A DNA stretch of 64,000 nt from Thalassomonas viridans (lineage in GTDB: Bacteria > Pseudomonadota > Gammaproteobacteria > Enterobacterales > Alteromonadaceae): the NCBI RefSeq assembly GCF_000948985.2, contig NZ_CP059733.1:6200001-6264000 (forward strand), read 5' to 3'. Positions 19,190 to 27,674 of the stretch are shown here, in pieces. How positions within the stretch are numbered: the first letter of the stretch is position 1; each line of letters starts with the position of its first letter. The translations under genes were made by a program, and so were the position numbers. A model generated the notes under the pieces. That model was not told the DNA's origin. It did no database searches and saw nothing but the letters and a program-made list of their open reading frames with translations.

Positions 19190-19206
19190 TGTCAATTTAC
19201 TTTACA
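19190..19206. promoter_or_regulatory. Candidate PrsR site upstream of first PEP-CTERM gene
   Basis: The sequence TGTCAA-TTTAC-TTTACA is an imperfect dyad. The same YGTCAA-N5-TTTACA pattern occurs three times before the second PEP-CTERM gene. It begins one base after the ThiF stop, about 100 bases upstream of the predicted sigma-54 start, a usual distance for an enhancer-binding protein. Assignment to PrsR is inference. Confidence 0.55.
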
Positions 19207-19269
19207 CAAACTTCAGGACAAAATTTAACACTCTAGCCAAATGCATGTTTTCTTTTGATTTTAAGTTGA

Positions 19270-19285
19270 TGGCATATCTTATGCT
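19270..19285 (+). promoter_or_regulatory. Sigma-54 (-24/-12) promoter of first PEP-CTERM gene
   Basis: TGGCATATCTTATGCT has GG and GC with the exact 12-base register of the RpoN consensus (TGGCAC-N5-TTGCA). The predicted start is near 19295, leaving a ~60-base leader before the gene. The second PEP-CTERM gene has the same arrangement. Confidence 0.7.
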
Positions 19286-19354
19286 CATTTTTTAACCAAA
19301 CCTGGGCTAAATCAATTTCTGGTTTGGTAAAACTCAACTAATGAAGGAAAGGCA

Positions 19355-20215
19355 ATGAAACATATCAGTTCGATGAAAAACATAACTGCAATAGCGCTTG
19401 CTAGTGCACTTTCTTTTGGAGCTAATGCAACTTTTATGACGGCAACTTCCAACGGTGGTTTTGTTATGAAGGATGCCGGGGAGTTTATTAATCTTGACGG
19501 CACAGTTGATGTGGATCAAACCAATGATGGTACGGTAAAACACGACGGTATTCGCTGGGGGGCTGACGGTGATTACAGTTCCCTTGTGTTGGAAGACTTC
19601 GCCCCGGACATTGATGCCCTGGATACCAACTATATGCTTTCGGCATTAACCCATAACAATTTCAGGATCCCCGGCCCTGAAAGTCTCTGGCTGACAATGG
19701 CCGAAATTCTGGGTGAAATATCATTTACCAGCGTAAATAGCGGCGGTATCGCAACAGGTTTTGGCAGTGCAATAGTGGCCGATGCCTTTACCGCAGATGC
19801 CATGAGTGATTTTGATATAGATTTCACAGAAACCTTTAACACCACGACTATAGCCGGTTGTGCGCCAGTTGATGAAGACGGGGTTGCCGGCGGCGACACC
19901 CACACCTTTGCCACCAACTGTGACGACTACTTTGACTATTCAATTGATAACCCCGCCCCGCTGCCGGATACCCTGCCGTTCGCCATCCCCTTTTATATTG
20001 ACGGCGGCCATTATGCCCTGACGATTTTCAGCTCTTTCGATGCTGACGGCAGTACAGTACTCCCTCCAGGCCGTATCTGGACCGAAGAAGAAAAATCAAC
20101 CACCCTTTATACCTTTGCTCGCTTAAGTGAAATTCCAGAACCATCCACCCTGGCAATCCTTGCATTAGGTATATTAGGCCTGAGCCTCTCTAAAAGAAAA
20201 ACGGAACAAAAGTAA
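19355..20215 (+). CDS. THxN-family PEP-CTERM protein (copy 1)
   Basis: This secreted 286-residue protein carries an N-terminal signal peptide (cleavage near F-G-A-N-A at 21-25). Its C-terminal PEP-CTERM signal has the Pro-Glu-Pro box at 261-263, a hydrophobic helix and a basic S-K-R-K tail, the substrate tag of exosortase A. The T-H-N-N motif (99-102) and a Cys pair about 18 residues apart around an acidic segment are shared with copy 2. After sorting it would be released into, or linked with, the exopolysaccharide. It lies downstream of a sigma-54 promoter and ends at a terminator. Molecular role unknown. Confidence 0.85.
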   Translation: MKHISSMKNITAIALASALSFGANATFMTATSNGGFVMKDAGEFINLDGTVDVDQTNDGTVKHDGIRWGADGDYSSLVLEDFAPDIDALDTNYMLSALTHNNFRIPGPESLWLTMAEILGEISFTSVNSGGIATGFGSAIVADAFTADAMSDFDIDFTETFNTTTIAGCAPVDEDGVAGGDTHTFATNCDDYFDYSIDNPAPLPDTLPFAIPFYIDGGHYALTIFSSFDADGSTVLPPGRIWTEEEKSTTLYTFARLSEIPEPSTLAILALGILGLSLSKRKTEQK

Positions 20216-20236
20216 ACCCCGTTAGTTTACGTCTTA

Positions 20237-20272
20237 TAGAGCCTCTGTAATAAGAGAGGCTCTATGTTTTTA
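20237..20272 (+). terminator. Terminator after PEP-CTERM copy 1
   Basis: A 10-bp perfect stem (tagagcctct / agaggctcta) with an 8-base loop is followed by a T-rich tract, 22 bases after the stop. Confidence 0.75.
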
Positions 20273-20516
20273 ACAAAAATACGCCTTCGGCTTTACAACA
20301 AAGGCAATCAATAAACTATCCAGCTTCAATAAAAATAAACATTCAAGATGATTAAAACTTTCGTTTGCCAGTGTTTGGAGCTTTCATATTTTTCATCAAA
20401 ATTAATAGAAATTCTTCGGCCCCCCTTTACCTGCGTAACCTCATTTGAAGACACCGGGGCAACAACTCAATAACAGATTTCCCTCCTAATACACGATACT
20501 AAGCAGCCTTAAAAAC
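20273..20516. other. Non-coding spacer between the two PEP-CTERM genes
   Basis: Apart from the terminator at its left and the regulatory sites to its right, I see no gene, repeat or hairpin here. The stretch is AT-rich compared with flanking genes. Confidence 0.5.
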
Positions 20517-20579
20517 CGTCAAATTATTTTACACAACCACGTCAAATTATTTTACATATACATGTCAATTTTCTTTACA
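20517..20579. promoter_or_regulatory. Three tandem candidate PrsR sites, 23-bp period
   Basis: Copies of YGTCAA-N5-TTTACA occupy 20517-20533, 20540-20556 and 20563-20579, each starting exactly 23 bases after the last. The first two are identical over 17 bases. They lie about 100 to 160 bases upstream of the predicted sigma-54 start. The even spacing suggests cooperative binding by an oligomeric activator, most likely PrsR, encoded in this window. Confidence 0.65.
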
Positions 20580-20653
20580 GCAATTTTCAGCCATCACGAT
20601 CTCAAAGATTAAAAAACAACATAAACAACTGATTAAAAAGAACATTTACAACA

Positions 20654-20669
20654 TGGCACACTAAGTGCT
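20654..20669 (+). promoter_or_regulatory. Sigma-54 (-24/-12) promoter of second PEP-CTERM gene
   Basis: TGGCACACTAAGTGCT matches the RpoN consensus with full TGGCAC at -24 and TGC at -12 in correct register. The predicted start is near 20680, 70 bases before the ATG. Confidence 0.8.
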
Positions 20670-20750
20670 TTATATTAGTCATAAAAGCATGTTACTGCTC
20701 AAGCAAATTACAAAATAACCAAACAACATCAAACACTTACAGGGTAAATA

Positions 20751-21599
20751 ATGAAAAACACTGGCTGGATTAAAAACTTAACCGCTTTAGCACTCGCTAG
20801 CGCATTTTCTTTTGGTGCCAACGCAACTTTTATGACCGCAACCTCTACCGGTGGTTTTATTTATAAAGATGCGGGCGAGTTCACTGATGTGAACGGCAAT
20901 GCTATTGAAAACCCTGTCGATGGTCAGATATACGATGGAGTCCGCTGGGGCGGCAACGGAGCGTACAGCTCATTAATTCTTGAAAGTTTCTCTGTTGATA
21001 TCGATGCTCTTGATACCAACTATATGATTTCTTCGTTAACCCACAATAACTTCCGCATCAGTGCTGATTTTGACTGGTTAACCGAAGCTGACATTGCCGG
21101 CTCCATCGATTTTTCCAGCGCTAACTCAGGCGGTATCGCCGCAGGTTTCGGCAACTCTTTCGTCGTTGATGATTTCTCTTCAACCGCAACCAGTGACTTT
21201 GATATTGAATTCACCGAAACTTTTAACCGCGCTAACCCTGCCGACTGTTCTGCAGTAGACGAAGACGGCATTGACGGCGGCGACAAGCACACTTTTACCA
21301 CAGGCTGTGACGACTACTTTGACTATTCAATCGATAACCCGGATCCATTACCGGATGTAATGCCATTTGCCGTACCTTTCTATATCGATGGCAAGCACTA
21401 TGCGTTAACTATCTTCACTTCTTTTGACGCCGACGGCAGCACAGTTATCAGCCAGGATCGCGTATGGACGGAAGAAGAAACCTCAACCACGGTTTATACT
21501 TTTGCCCGGTTAACAGAAGTTCCAGAGCCTTCGATGATCGCCTTATTTGGTCTGGGATTATTGGGATTAGGTTTTTCTAAAAGAAAAGCCAATAAATAA
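20751..21599 (+). CDS. THxN-family PEP-CTERM protein (copy 2)
   Basis: This 282-residue paralogue of the preceding protein is collinear along its whole length. The signal peptide ends in F-G-A-N-A, and T-H-N-N lies at 97-100. The same Cys pair is present, and the V-P-E-P box at 257-260 precedes a hydrophobic helix and an S-K-R-K tail. It should be exported by Sec and processed by exosortase A. It has the better sigma-54 promoter and three upstream sites against one for copy 1, so it is probably the more strongly induced. It ends at an intrinsic terminator. Function beyond matrix/surface sorting is unknown. Confidence 0.85.
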   Translation: MKNTGWIKNLTALALASAFSFGANATFMTATSTGGFIYKDAGEFTDVNGNAIENPVDGQIYDGVRWGGNGAYSSLILESFSVDIDALDTNYMISSLTHNNFRISADFDWLTEADIAGSIDFSSANSGGIAAGFGNSFVVDDFSSTATSDFDIEFTETFNRANPADCSAVDEDGIDGGDKHTFTTGCDDYFDYSIDNPDPLPDVMPFAVPFYIDGKHYALTIFTSFDADGSTVISQDRVWTEEETSTTVYTFARLTEVPEPSMIALFGLGLLGLGFSKRKANK

Positions 21600-21624
21600 A
21601 CCTGAATAGCTATTCTGCAACAAC

Positions 21625-21651
21625 AACCCCTGAAATCTTCAGGGGTTTTTT
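21625..21651 (+). terminator. Intrinsic terminator after PEP-CTERM copy 2
   Basis: A 10-bp perfect stem (aacccctgaa / ttcaggggtt), a 3-base loop and a T-run lie 25 bases after the stop. Confidence 0.9.
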
Positions 21652-22140
21652 ATTGCCTTAAATAACCTCTCAGCCAGCCTGCACGCTCTGGCTGTCATAT
21701 TCAGGGCATCCTGAGTTATGCCTATTGCCAACACTAGCCTCAGGCCATTAACAGATGAGACGGGTATACTTGCTCTTGGCTCCAGGCTATGACAAATACG
21801 CTAAGATTTGTAAGAACTGGTACCAGCAGTACCTATGCCTGCTAAAGAAAGCTTGTTATTACAAGAGCTACAGGTTCGATAAAAGCAAAGTCACCTTCTG
21901 AAGAAGGTGACTTTGCTTTAGCCCCCTCGAAGGGGCCTTATGCCTGTCACTGTATCAAGTTAAATCAACTCCTTTCCTGTTCATTTTCTTGCACTTCTCT
22001 GCACTTAGCATATTTTCTGTTGAGACATGGATTAATTCCGGCAGACTCAACAATCGCATCATAAACAAAGATACGTAAATATTTCAGGCAAAACCTGATG
22101 AATGATAACCACCTACTGAAGTAGGCGGTTTAGGGGTGAA
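21652..22140. other. Gene-poor region with degenerate-looking sequence
   Basis: No convincing gene. An in-frame stretch of roughly 48 codons starts at an ATG near 21755, rich in Tyr, Lys and Cys, and runs to a TGA inside the hairpin loop at 21899. It has no good ribosome site and no family I recognise; it could be the tail of a decayed gene. The rest shows nothing clear. Confidence 0.35.
21882..21919. repeat. Perfect 17-bp inverted repeat, tetraloop
   Basis: The arms at 21882-21898 and 21903-21919 are exactly complementary with a TGAA loop. A second small GC hairpin (gcccc / ggggc, about 21921-21936) follows. It could be a factor-independent terminator, a repeat-element end, or a stable RNA hairpin. 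Confidence 0.7.
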
Positions 22141-22143
22141 AAT

Positions 22144-22176
22144 AAAAAAACCAGCAAACAGATTTGCTGGTTTTTA
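22144..22176. terminator. Bidirectional terminator downstream of prsT
   Basis: Arms ccagcaaa / tttgctgg with a short loop are flanked by an A-run on the left and a T-run on the right. It sits after the end of prsT on the minus strand. Confidence 0.8.
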
Positions 22177-22214
22177 TCGAAAACGAAAGCAGCCTTACGG
22201 CCAGGGGCGTGTCA

Positions 22215-24974
22215 CTATAAAACCAACTGCTCCAGCTCCTCTTTTAAGTCGGATTTTTCTTTCGCCGTCAGTCCATCCAACACTTGCCGGGCTTCATTTT
22301 TCTGACCATTGGCGGCAAGGGCCTGGGCATAATGCACTTTAATACTGGCATCTTTAGAAAGCGAATAGGCCTTTTTCAAGATTTCCAGCGCCTCTCCCTG
22401 CTTGATGTTTTTCAGCAAAGCAACCCCTAAGGTATCGAGAATTTGCGGGTTATCCGGCATCAATTCATGTGCTTTCCTGGCATAACCTATGGCTTGGTCG
22501 TACTTTTTCTGCTCCGTCAGCAGCCAGGCCAGGTTATTCAGGGCAACAACATTCTTAGGCGACGCTTTGATCTGCTTTAAATAAGAATCTATCGCCTTAG
22601 CGGTATCCGTTCTGGTATACATTTCAGATAACAAGCTTTGCACGGCAGCATTCTGGTTCACCTTTTCAGGAGCCTGTTCCAGGAAGGTGACCGCTTTCGC
22701 CTCATCATTGTTCCTGCGGTAGGCGCTTGCCAGCAACAAGGCGGTTCTGACATTGCTGTCTTTGGCAAAAGACTGCTCAAGATGGCTGATGGCCTGACCA
22801 TATTGCTTTTTATTAAAAGCCAGGTGTCCCGCCAGCTGGGTGACCAGGGCATTGTCCGGCAACTCATCCTGCAATTTAGCCAGTATAGGGGCAACCTTGT
22901 TGTTTCTGCCTAAGCGCAGTAAATAGTGGGTTTCCAGTACCATGAGGCGTAAATTATCACTGGCTTTGGTCACTTTTTTCTGGGCTTTTTGTGCCTGCAG
23001 CAAGGCCGACTGAATATCACCGAATTTTTCCAGGAATTCTATATGTTTAAGATAGGCAACAACCGCCTGGGGATTCGCGGCCTGCCATTTGCCGGCAACA
23101 TCGTTGAGCTTGGCTTTATCCGACAACAGGAAGTGACCATTCATCACTATCGAATAATAGGCATTGGGCAGTTGTTCCTGCTGGGCAAGCGGCGCCAGAT
23201 ATTTTAACGCCTGCTCAGCTTCCTTATCATTAATGAGTTTTTGCGCCAGCATCAGCTTAGGCCAGATAGCCTCGCTATGCTTGTTGCTGATATCCGTCAG
23301 ATAATCAAAGAACTGCTGCCCTTTTTCCTGTTTTTCACTCGCCAGGTTCAGCATGACCAAAGCCGCTCGGGTATCCGGGTTGGCAGCCAATATTTTCTTC
23401 AGCAAGCTTTCCGCCTCCGGATACTGTAACGCCCTCAAATGATGCTCGGCCAGTTTCAGCAATACCTTGACGGAATCCGGCTGATAGCTTTCTGCCTCTT
23501 TAAGCACGGCCAAACTGGCGTCCTGATCCCCGGAAACACCTAATACCCGGGATTTCAGCAATAAGGCTTCGATATCTTTCGGCTCTTTCGCCAGCCACTT
23601 CTCGATGATATCGTTGGCTTCCTCGATTTTATTTTGATAAAGGTAGGCAGAAGCCAGCACCAGGTTCACCATTTTATCGTCTGAGCTGATGGCACTGACT
23701 TCCTCCAGATCACTGATCCCCTGCAGATCCCGGTTCATCAAACGGGCAAAGGCCAGCTTCTTCTTGGCGTTAATGTCATCCGGTTTCACCTCAAGCGCCC
23801 GCTCAAAAATAGACTCGGCGTCTTTGGTTTGGCCGCTGACCGCCAGGCTGGAACCGATCACAGACAATAAATTGCTGTCTTTGTCATCAAAACCTTCGTA
23901 ACCTTCAACATGCTCGTTTAACTGATCAACATAACCCAGCTTTAACATTGACAGCATGTACAGCTTATGGGCTTCGTGGGTTTTAGGCAGGCGCTCGACA
24001 ATTTTCGACAGGGCGGTATAGGCCTGTTCAAAGTTATTGAGGAAATAATTGCTGATACCGGATAAATACAGGGCCAGGGGATCTTCCGGAGTAATATTCA
24101 ACGCCGCTTCGGCGTGTTTTTTCACCAGGGCATAATCTTTTTTGCTGTTGGCGATTTTCGCCTTTAACAGGTTGGCCGTCGGATGCGCTTCATTTAACTT
24201 GAGCAAATCGTCCACCAGTTTTTCTGCCGCGTCATGATCTTCAAGCTGAAGATAGTCATTGGCCATCAGGAGTTTAATGCTGTGCGCCCTGGGCCTGAGC
24301 TGCAAAAACTTTTCATAGGCACTGACCGCAGTGGTAAAGTCTTTATTTTGTTCCGCCACCCGGGCTTTAAGTATCCAGCCTTCCGCCAGATCATCCTGCT
24401 GCGCCAGGGCCTTGTCCAGTAACTCTGCCGCCAGCTGGTAATTGTCATCCATGGAAGCCACTATCGCGGAGCCATACAGGCTGTAGGAAGACTCAACATT
24501 AATGTCATTGGCGGTATCAAAGGCATCTTTCGCCAGCTCAATCTGGTTCAGATTGATATGCGCCTTGCCTTTAAAGATAAAGCTTAAAATCTGTGCCGAT
24601 TCGGTAGAAAACTTCTGCCCGGCCAGCAAATCAATCACTGCCTGGTTCTCACTTTTCTCTAACAGGATTTCCGCCAATAGCAGATTCGCCGCTTCGGCCT
24701 CATAGCCGTACTCAAGGGCTTTTTTCACTTCCTTTTCGGCATTATCAAGTTCACCTGTTTTCAGGTAAACCTGGCTCAGTAAAAACCGCCCCTCCGCCGA
24801 TTTGGGGCTTGACTTAAGCACATTTTTTAAGGCGATGCTCGCAGTGGACAATTGCTGTTGCGCTATTTGAGCTTTGGCCTCGGTTATTTGTTCCTCGGCG
24901 GTTTTTTGTGGGGTACATGCAGATGCCGCCAGCATCAGGCTGGTGGCAAACAATAATTTATTAGCATTTTTCAT
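22215..24974 (-). CDS. prsT: PEP-CTERM system TPR-repeat lipoprotein PrsT
   Basis: This large 919-residue lipoprotein is made almost wholly of tetratricopeptide repeats. A signal peptide ends at the lipobox Cys20 (A-A-S-A-C), then about 900 residues of helical repeats follow, with consensus turns such as A-L-N-N-L-A-W-L and G-R-F-L-L-S-Q-V-Y. It matches the TPR lipoprotein found with XrtA systems. TPR lipoproteins scaffold polysaccharide export or synthesis complexes in the periplasm. I use ATG 24974; the frame extends 50 codons upstream without signal-peptide character. It is divergent from the glycosyltransferase operon. Confidence 0.9.
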   Translation of the reverse strand: MKNANKLLFATSLMLAASACTPQKTAEEQITEAKAQIAQQQLSTASIALKNVLKSSPKSAEGRFLLSQVYLKTGELDNAEKEVKKALEYGYEAEAANLLLAEILLEKSENQAVIDLLAGQKFSTESAQILSFIFKGKAHINLNQIELAKDAFDTANDINVESSYSLYGSAIVASMDDNYQLAAELLDKALAQQDDLAEGWILKARVAEQNKDFTTAVSAYEKFLQLRPRAHSIKLLMANDYLQLEDHDAAEKLVDDLLKLNEAHPTANLLKAKIANSKKDYALVKKHAEAALNITPEDPLALYLSGISNYFLNNFEQAYTALSKIVERLPKTHEAHKLYMLSMLKLGYVDQLNEHVEGYEGFDDKDSNLLSVIGSSLAVSGQTKDAESIFERALEVKPDDINAKKKLAFARLMNRDLQGISDLEEVSAISSDDKMVNLVLASAYLYQNKIEEANDIIEKWLAKEPKDIEALLLKSRVLGVSGDQDASLAVLKEAESYQPDSVKVLLKLAEHHLRALQYPEAESLLKKILAANPDTRAALVMLNLASEKQEKGQQFFDYLTDISNKHSEAIWPKLMLAQKLINDKEAEQALKYLAPLAQQEQLPNAYYSIVMNGHFLLSDKAKLNDVAGKWQAANPQAVVAYLKHIEFLEKFGDIQSALLQAQKAQKKVTKASDNLRLMVLETHYLLRLGRNNKVAPILAKLQDELPDNALVTQLAGHLAFNKKQYGQAISHLEQSFAKDSNVRTALLLASAYRRNNDEAKAVTFLEQAPEKVNQNAAVQSLLSEMYTRTDTAKAIDSYLKQIKASPKNVVALNNLAWLLTEQKKYDQAIGYARKAHELMPDNPQILDTLGVALLKNIKQGEALEILKKAYSLSKDASIKVHYAQALAANGQKNEARQVLDGLTAKEKSDLKEELEQLVL

Positions 24975-25368
24975 GTAAACAAGTCCATCTATAAGCAAAG
25001 AGATATAGCCAATATAGCAAAATGCCCGGCTAATTAAAGAAGAGGTTTCACCGCTGGCAATCTCCCCAATTGCCGCTTTTATTCCCGGCCGGAAAAAACC
25101 GGATAAACCCCATACCAATACCACAAAATTCTATGCCATCCGGGTTGGATTCACAATCAAAACAATGAAATAGCTCGATAAGCATCTGTTTAACCGCTTT
25201 AAATCCCTAAGCTGGCGGGCAATAAAGGTAAAACCGGGGAGCACGCAATGTTATTAATACAAAATTAACTTAAGCTCAGCGGGTGTTCATAGCAAATAAT
25301 ATGCTATCATGCGGACGAAAATTTTTTGATTATTAAGACCCTAAGATAATAAAACGTAGGAATGATGC
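24975..25368. other. Divergent intergenic region, prsT / glycosyltransferase operon
   Basis: These 394 bases must hold promoters for prsT (leftward) and for the long rightward operon. I find no clear sigma-54 site, no JUMPstart/ops element and no copy of the YGTCAA-N5-TTTACA repeat. A TATCAT near 25305 is a possible -10 for the rightward operon but lacks a good -35. Confidence 0.35.
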
Positions 25369-26511
25369 GTGATTAAAATAGTTATTTTGACAGACTCTTT
25401 TGTTGGCGCGAAAGGCGGTAGTGAAAAGCACATAAAAGACCTGGTTTCCGGTTTAGACGCCCAAAAATACAGCATAGATATTGTCCAGCTGTCTAATACC
25501 GCCGATATCCCTTTTCCTTCAGGCACGCATGAGAGCAACCTGAGTTACCATCATTTCCCGGTGAAAAAAGTCTACGGTCTTTCCGGACTCAAAACCTTGT
25601 TTGCCATCAGCAAACTTATCCGCACAAAAGAAATCCAGATCGTGCTCTCCTTCCATGAGATGTCGGATATTCTTAACGCTCTGTTGCCGGTAAAAGTCAT
25701 CAAGCTCTCCAGCAGGAGGGATATGGGCTTTAAACGCAACAATACCCTGGAAAAAATGATCCGTTTTATTAACCGGAATTTTTTGCTGGTATTATGCCCG
25801 TCCAAAGCGGTACAGCAAAAGGTATTAAGCGAAGGCATCCCCGAAGAAAAAACCTTTTTGTTATACAACGGCATCGACAGCGAATCCTTTACCCAGGCCC
25901 TGGAACAACCCAAAGAAGACAAGGCCAGGCTGATCTCTGAATTGGGCCTGCAGCAAGACAAGGTCAAGCTGATCACCATAGGCAATTTAAATCCCTGGAA
26001 AGGACAAAGGTTTCTGGTGGATGCCGTCGCCATCATGAACCGGCGCGGGGCCAATTGCCAGCTGGTGTTGTTCGGTGAAGGGGACACTTTTGACGCCCTT
26101 GAGCAGCAGGTCAAAGCCCTGGAGCTGCAGGACGACGTTTTTCTCAAAGGTTATTGCGGCAATGTTAAAAAGTACCTGCCCGCTTTTGATATCATGGCCC
26201 TGCCTTCGGTAACCGAAGGCCTCTCCAATGCCCTGCTTGAAAGTGCCGCCTCCGGCTTGCCCCTGATCGCCACAGATGTCGGCGGCAATCCGGAAGTGGT
26301 GCACAACGGCATTAACGGCGAGCTGGTACCGGCTGAAGATGCCGAGGCGCTGGCCGGGGCACTGATGAATTACCTGCCTTCATCCCCGGGTTATAGCCAG
26401 GCCGCCAGGGCTTCCAGGGCACTGGTGGAAAAACAGTTTTCATTAACCACTATGCTGCAGACCTATACCAGCTTGTTCGAACGTTTGGCAGGACAGCAAA
26501 ACCGTGATTAA
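25369..26511 (+). CDS. Glycosyltransferase family 4
   Basis: This GT-B retaining glycosyltransferase of 380 residues starts with GTG behind a GGAA-type site. The N-terminal domain opens with a V-G-A-K-G-G-S-E-K loop. The C-terminal nucleotide-sugar site has the E-x7-E motif in P-S-V-T-E-G-L-S-N-A-L-L-E-S. It adds a sugar to the lipid-linked repeat unit on the cytoplasmic face. It heads the rightward operon and overlaps the next glycosyltransferase by 8 bases. Donor and linkage are not predictable. Confidence 0.88.
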   Translation: MIKIVILTDSFVGAKGGSEKHIKDLVSGLDAQKYSIDIVQLSNTADIPFPSGTHESNLSYHHFPVKKVYGLSGLKTLFAISKLIRTKEIQIVLSFHEMSDILNALLPVKVIKLSSRRDMGFKRNNTLEKMIRFINRNFLLVLCPSKAVQQKVLSEGIPEEKTFLLYNGIDSESFTQALEQPKEDKARLISELGLQQDKVKLITIGNLNPWKGQRFLVDAVAIMNRRGANCQLVLFGEGDTFDALEQQVKALELQDDVFLKGYCGNVKKYLPAFDIMALPSVTEGLSNALLESAASGLPLIATDVGGNPEVVHNGINGELVPAEDAEALAGALMNYLPSSPGYSQAARASRALVEKQFSLTTMLQTYTSLFERLAGQQNRD

Positions 26512-27604
26512 TGTACTACATTTACGCTCCAGCGCGGGTTTATACGGCGCCGAGCATGTGATTTTAAATTTAACCGGGCAAAGCTCGCTTTTTTGCCATC
26601 ACGAGCTGGCGGTGATCCAGAATTACCTTAACGACAACAACGAGCTATATACGGCGGCAAGGGAAAACGGCGTGACCTGCCATAAATTGCCCAACACAGG
26701 CAAATTTGACCTGAATACCCTTAAAGCCCTGCGAAGAATCCTCAAGTCTTCAAAAATCGATGTACTGCACTGCCATGACCCCAAGTCGGTGTTTTACGCC
26801 ACCCTGGCCACCCTGCTGAGCCGGTCGCCGAAAAAAGTCGTGACCATGCACGGCTGGGTGAGAAACGATCTCAAGATGAAATTTAACAACCTGGTGGAAA
26901 AGTTCTGCCTGCCGCTGTTTGCCAGGGTCATCGCCGTCAGCAAAGAAATCAGCCAGGATCTGACCGGACAAATTCGCCGGGATAAAATATTCCTGCTGGA
27001 AAACGCCATAGACACGGAAAAATTCCACCCGGCAGAAAAACTCCGCCAGGACAGCAAGGCGCAGGTAAACCTGCTGATAGTCGGGCGCTTGTCGCCGGAA
27101 AAAGGCCATGAAAACCTGCTGACGGCCCTGGCACAGCTAAACCACGAAGGCAACAGCAACTGGCACCTGAATATCGTCGGCGACGGCGAGCTCAAAGAAA
27201 TGCTACTCGCCACAAGCAAGCGGCTGGAACTCAGCGGCCAGGTCACTTTTCACGGCGTGCAGAAGAACATGTTGCCCTACTACCAGCAAAACGATTTTTA
27301 TATTTCCAGCTCGCTCACCGAAGGCATGCCTTTGGTTATCCTTGAAGCCCTTTCGTGCCGTTTGCCGGTTGTGGCGACGCCTGTAGGCGCCATCCCTGAA
27401 CTGCTGCAAAAAAGCCAGGGGGGCATCCTGTGCGACGACTGCAGTCCGCAGGCCCTGCACCTGGGATTAAGCCGGATATTCGCCCTGGAACCGGCCCGCC
27501 GGGAAGAAATGACGGCCGCGGGAAGAAAATATATCGAGGATCATTTATCCTTGTCCCGGGCAAGGGAAAAACACGAAAACTTATACGCCGAACTGCTCAA
27601 CTAG
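26504..27604 (+). CDS. Glycosyltransferase family 4
   Basis: This second GT-B enzyme has 366 residues. The N-terminal loop is S-S-A-G-L-Y-G-A-E. The C-terminal half has V-G-R-L-S-P-E-K-G-H and the E-x7-E motif in S-L-T-E-G-M-P-L-V-I-L-E-A. It overlaps its upstream neighbour by 8 bases, so the two are translationally coupled. It takes part in repeat-unit assembly; substrate unknown. Confidence 0.88.
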   Translation: MINVLHLRSSAGLYGAEHVILNLTGQSSLFCHHELAVIQNYLNDNNELYTAARENGVTCHKLPNTGKFDLNTLKALRRILKSSKIDVLHCHDPKSVFYATLATLLSRSPKKVVTMHGWVRNDLKMKFNNLVEKFCLPLFARVIAVSKEISQDLTGQIRRDKIFLLENAIDTEKFHPAEKLRQDSKAQVNLLIVGRLSPEKGHENLLTALAQLNHEGNSNWHLNIVGDGELKEMLLATSKRLELSGQVTFHGVQKNMLPYYQQNDFYISSSLTEGMPLVILEALSCRLPVVATPVGAIPELLQKSQGGILCDDCSPQALHLGLSRIFALEPARREEMTAAGRKYIEDHLSLSRAREKHENLYAELLN

Positions 27605-27674
27605 CCGCCGGCGTGCTTCAGCACCAATACGATAATAAACTGCCGCCAACAGGCCAAAAAAGGAATCAACAGTA

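Noticed and set aside
25200..25368. JUMPstart/ops element before the glycosyltransferase operon
   Set aside because: The ops core GGCGGTAGCG is not found; only a loose GGCGGGCAA-like match occurs.
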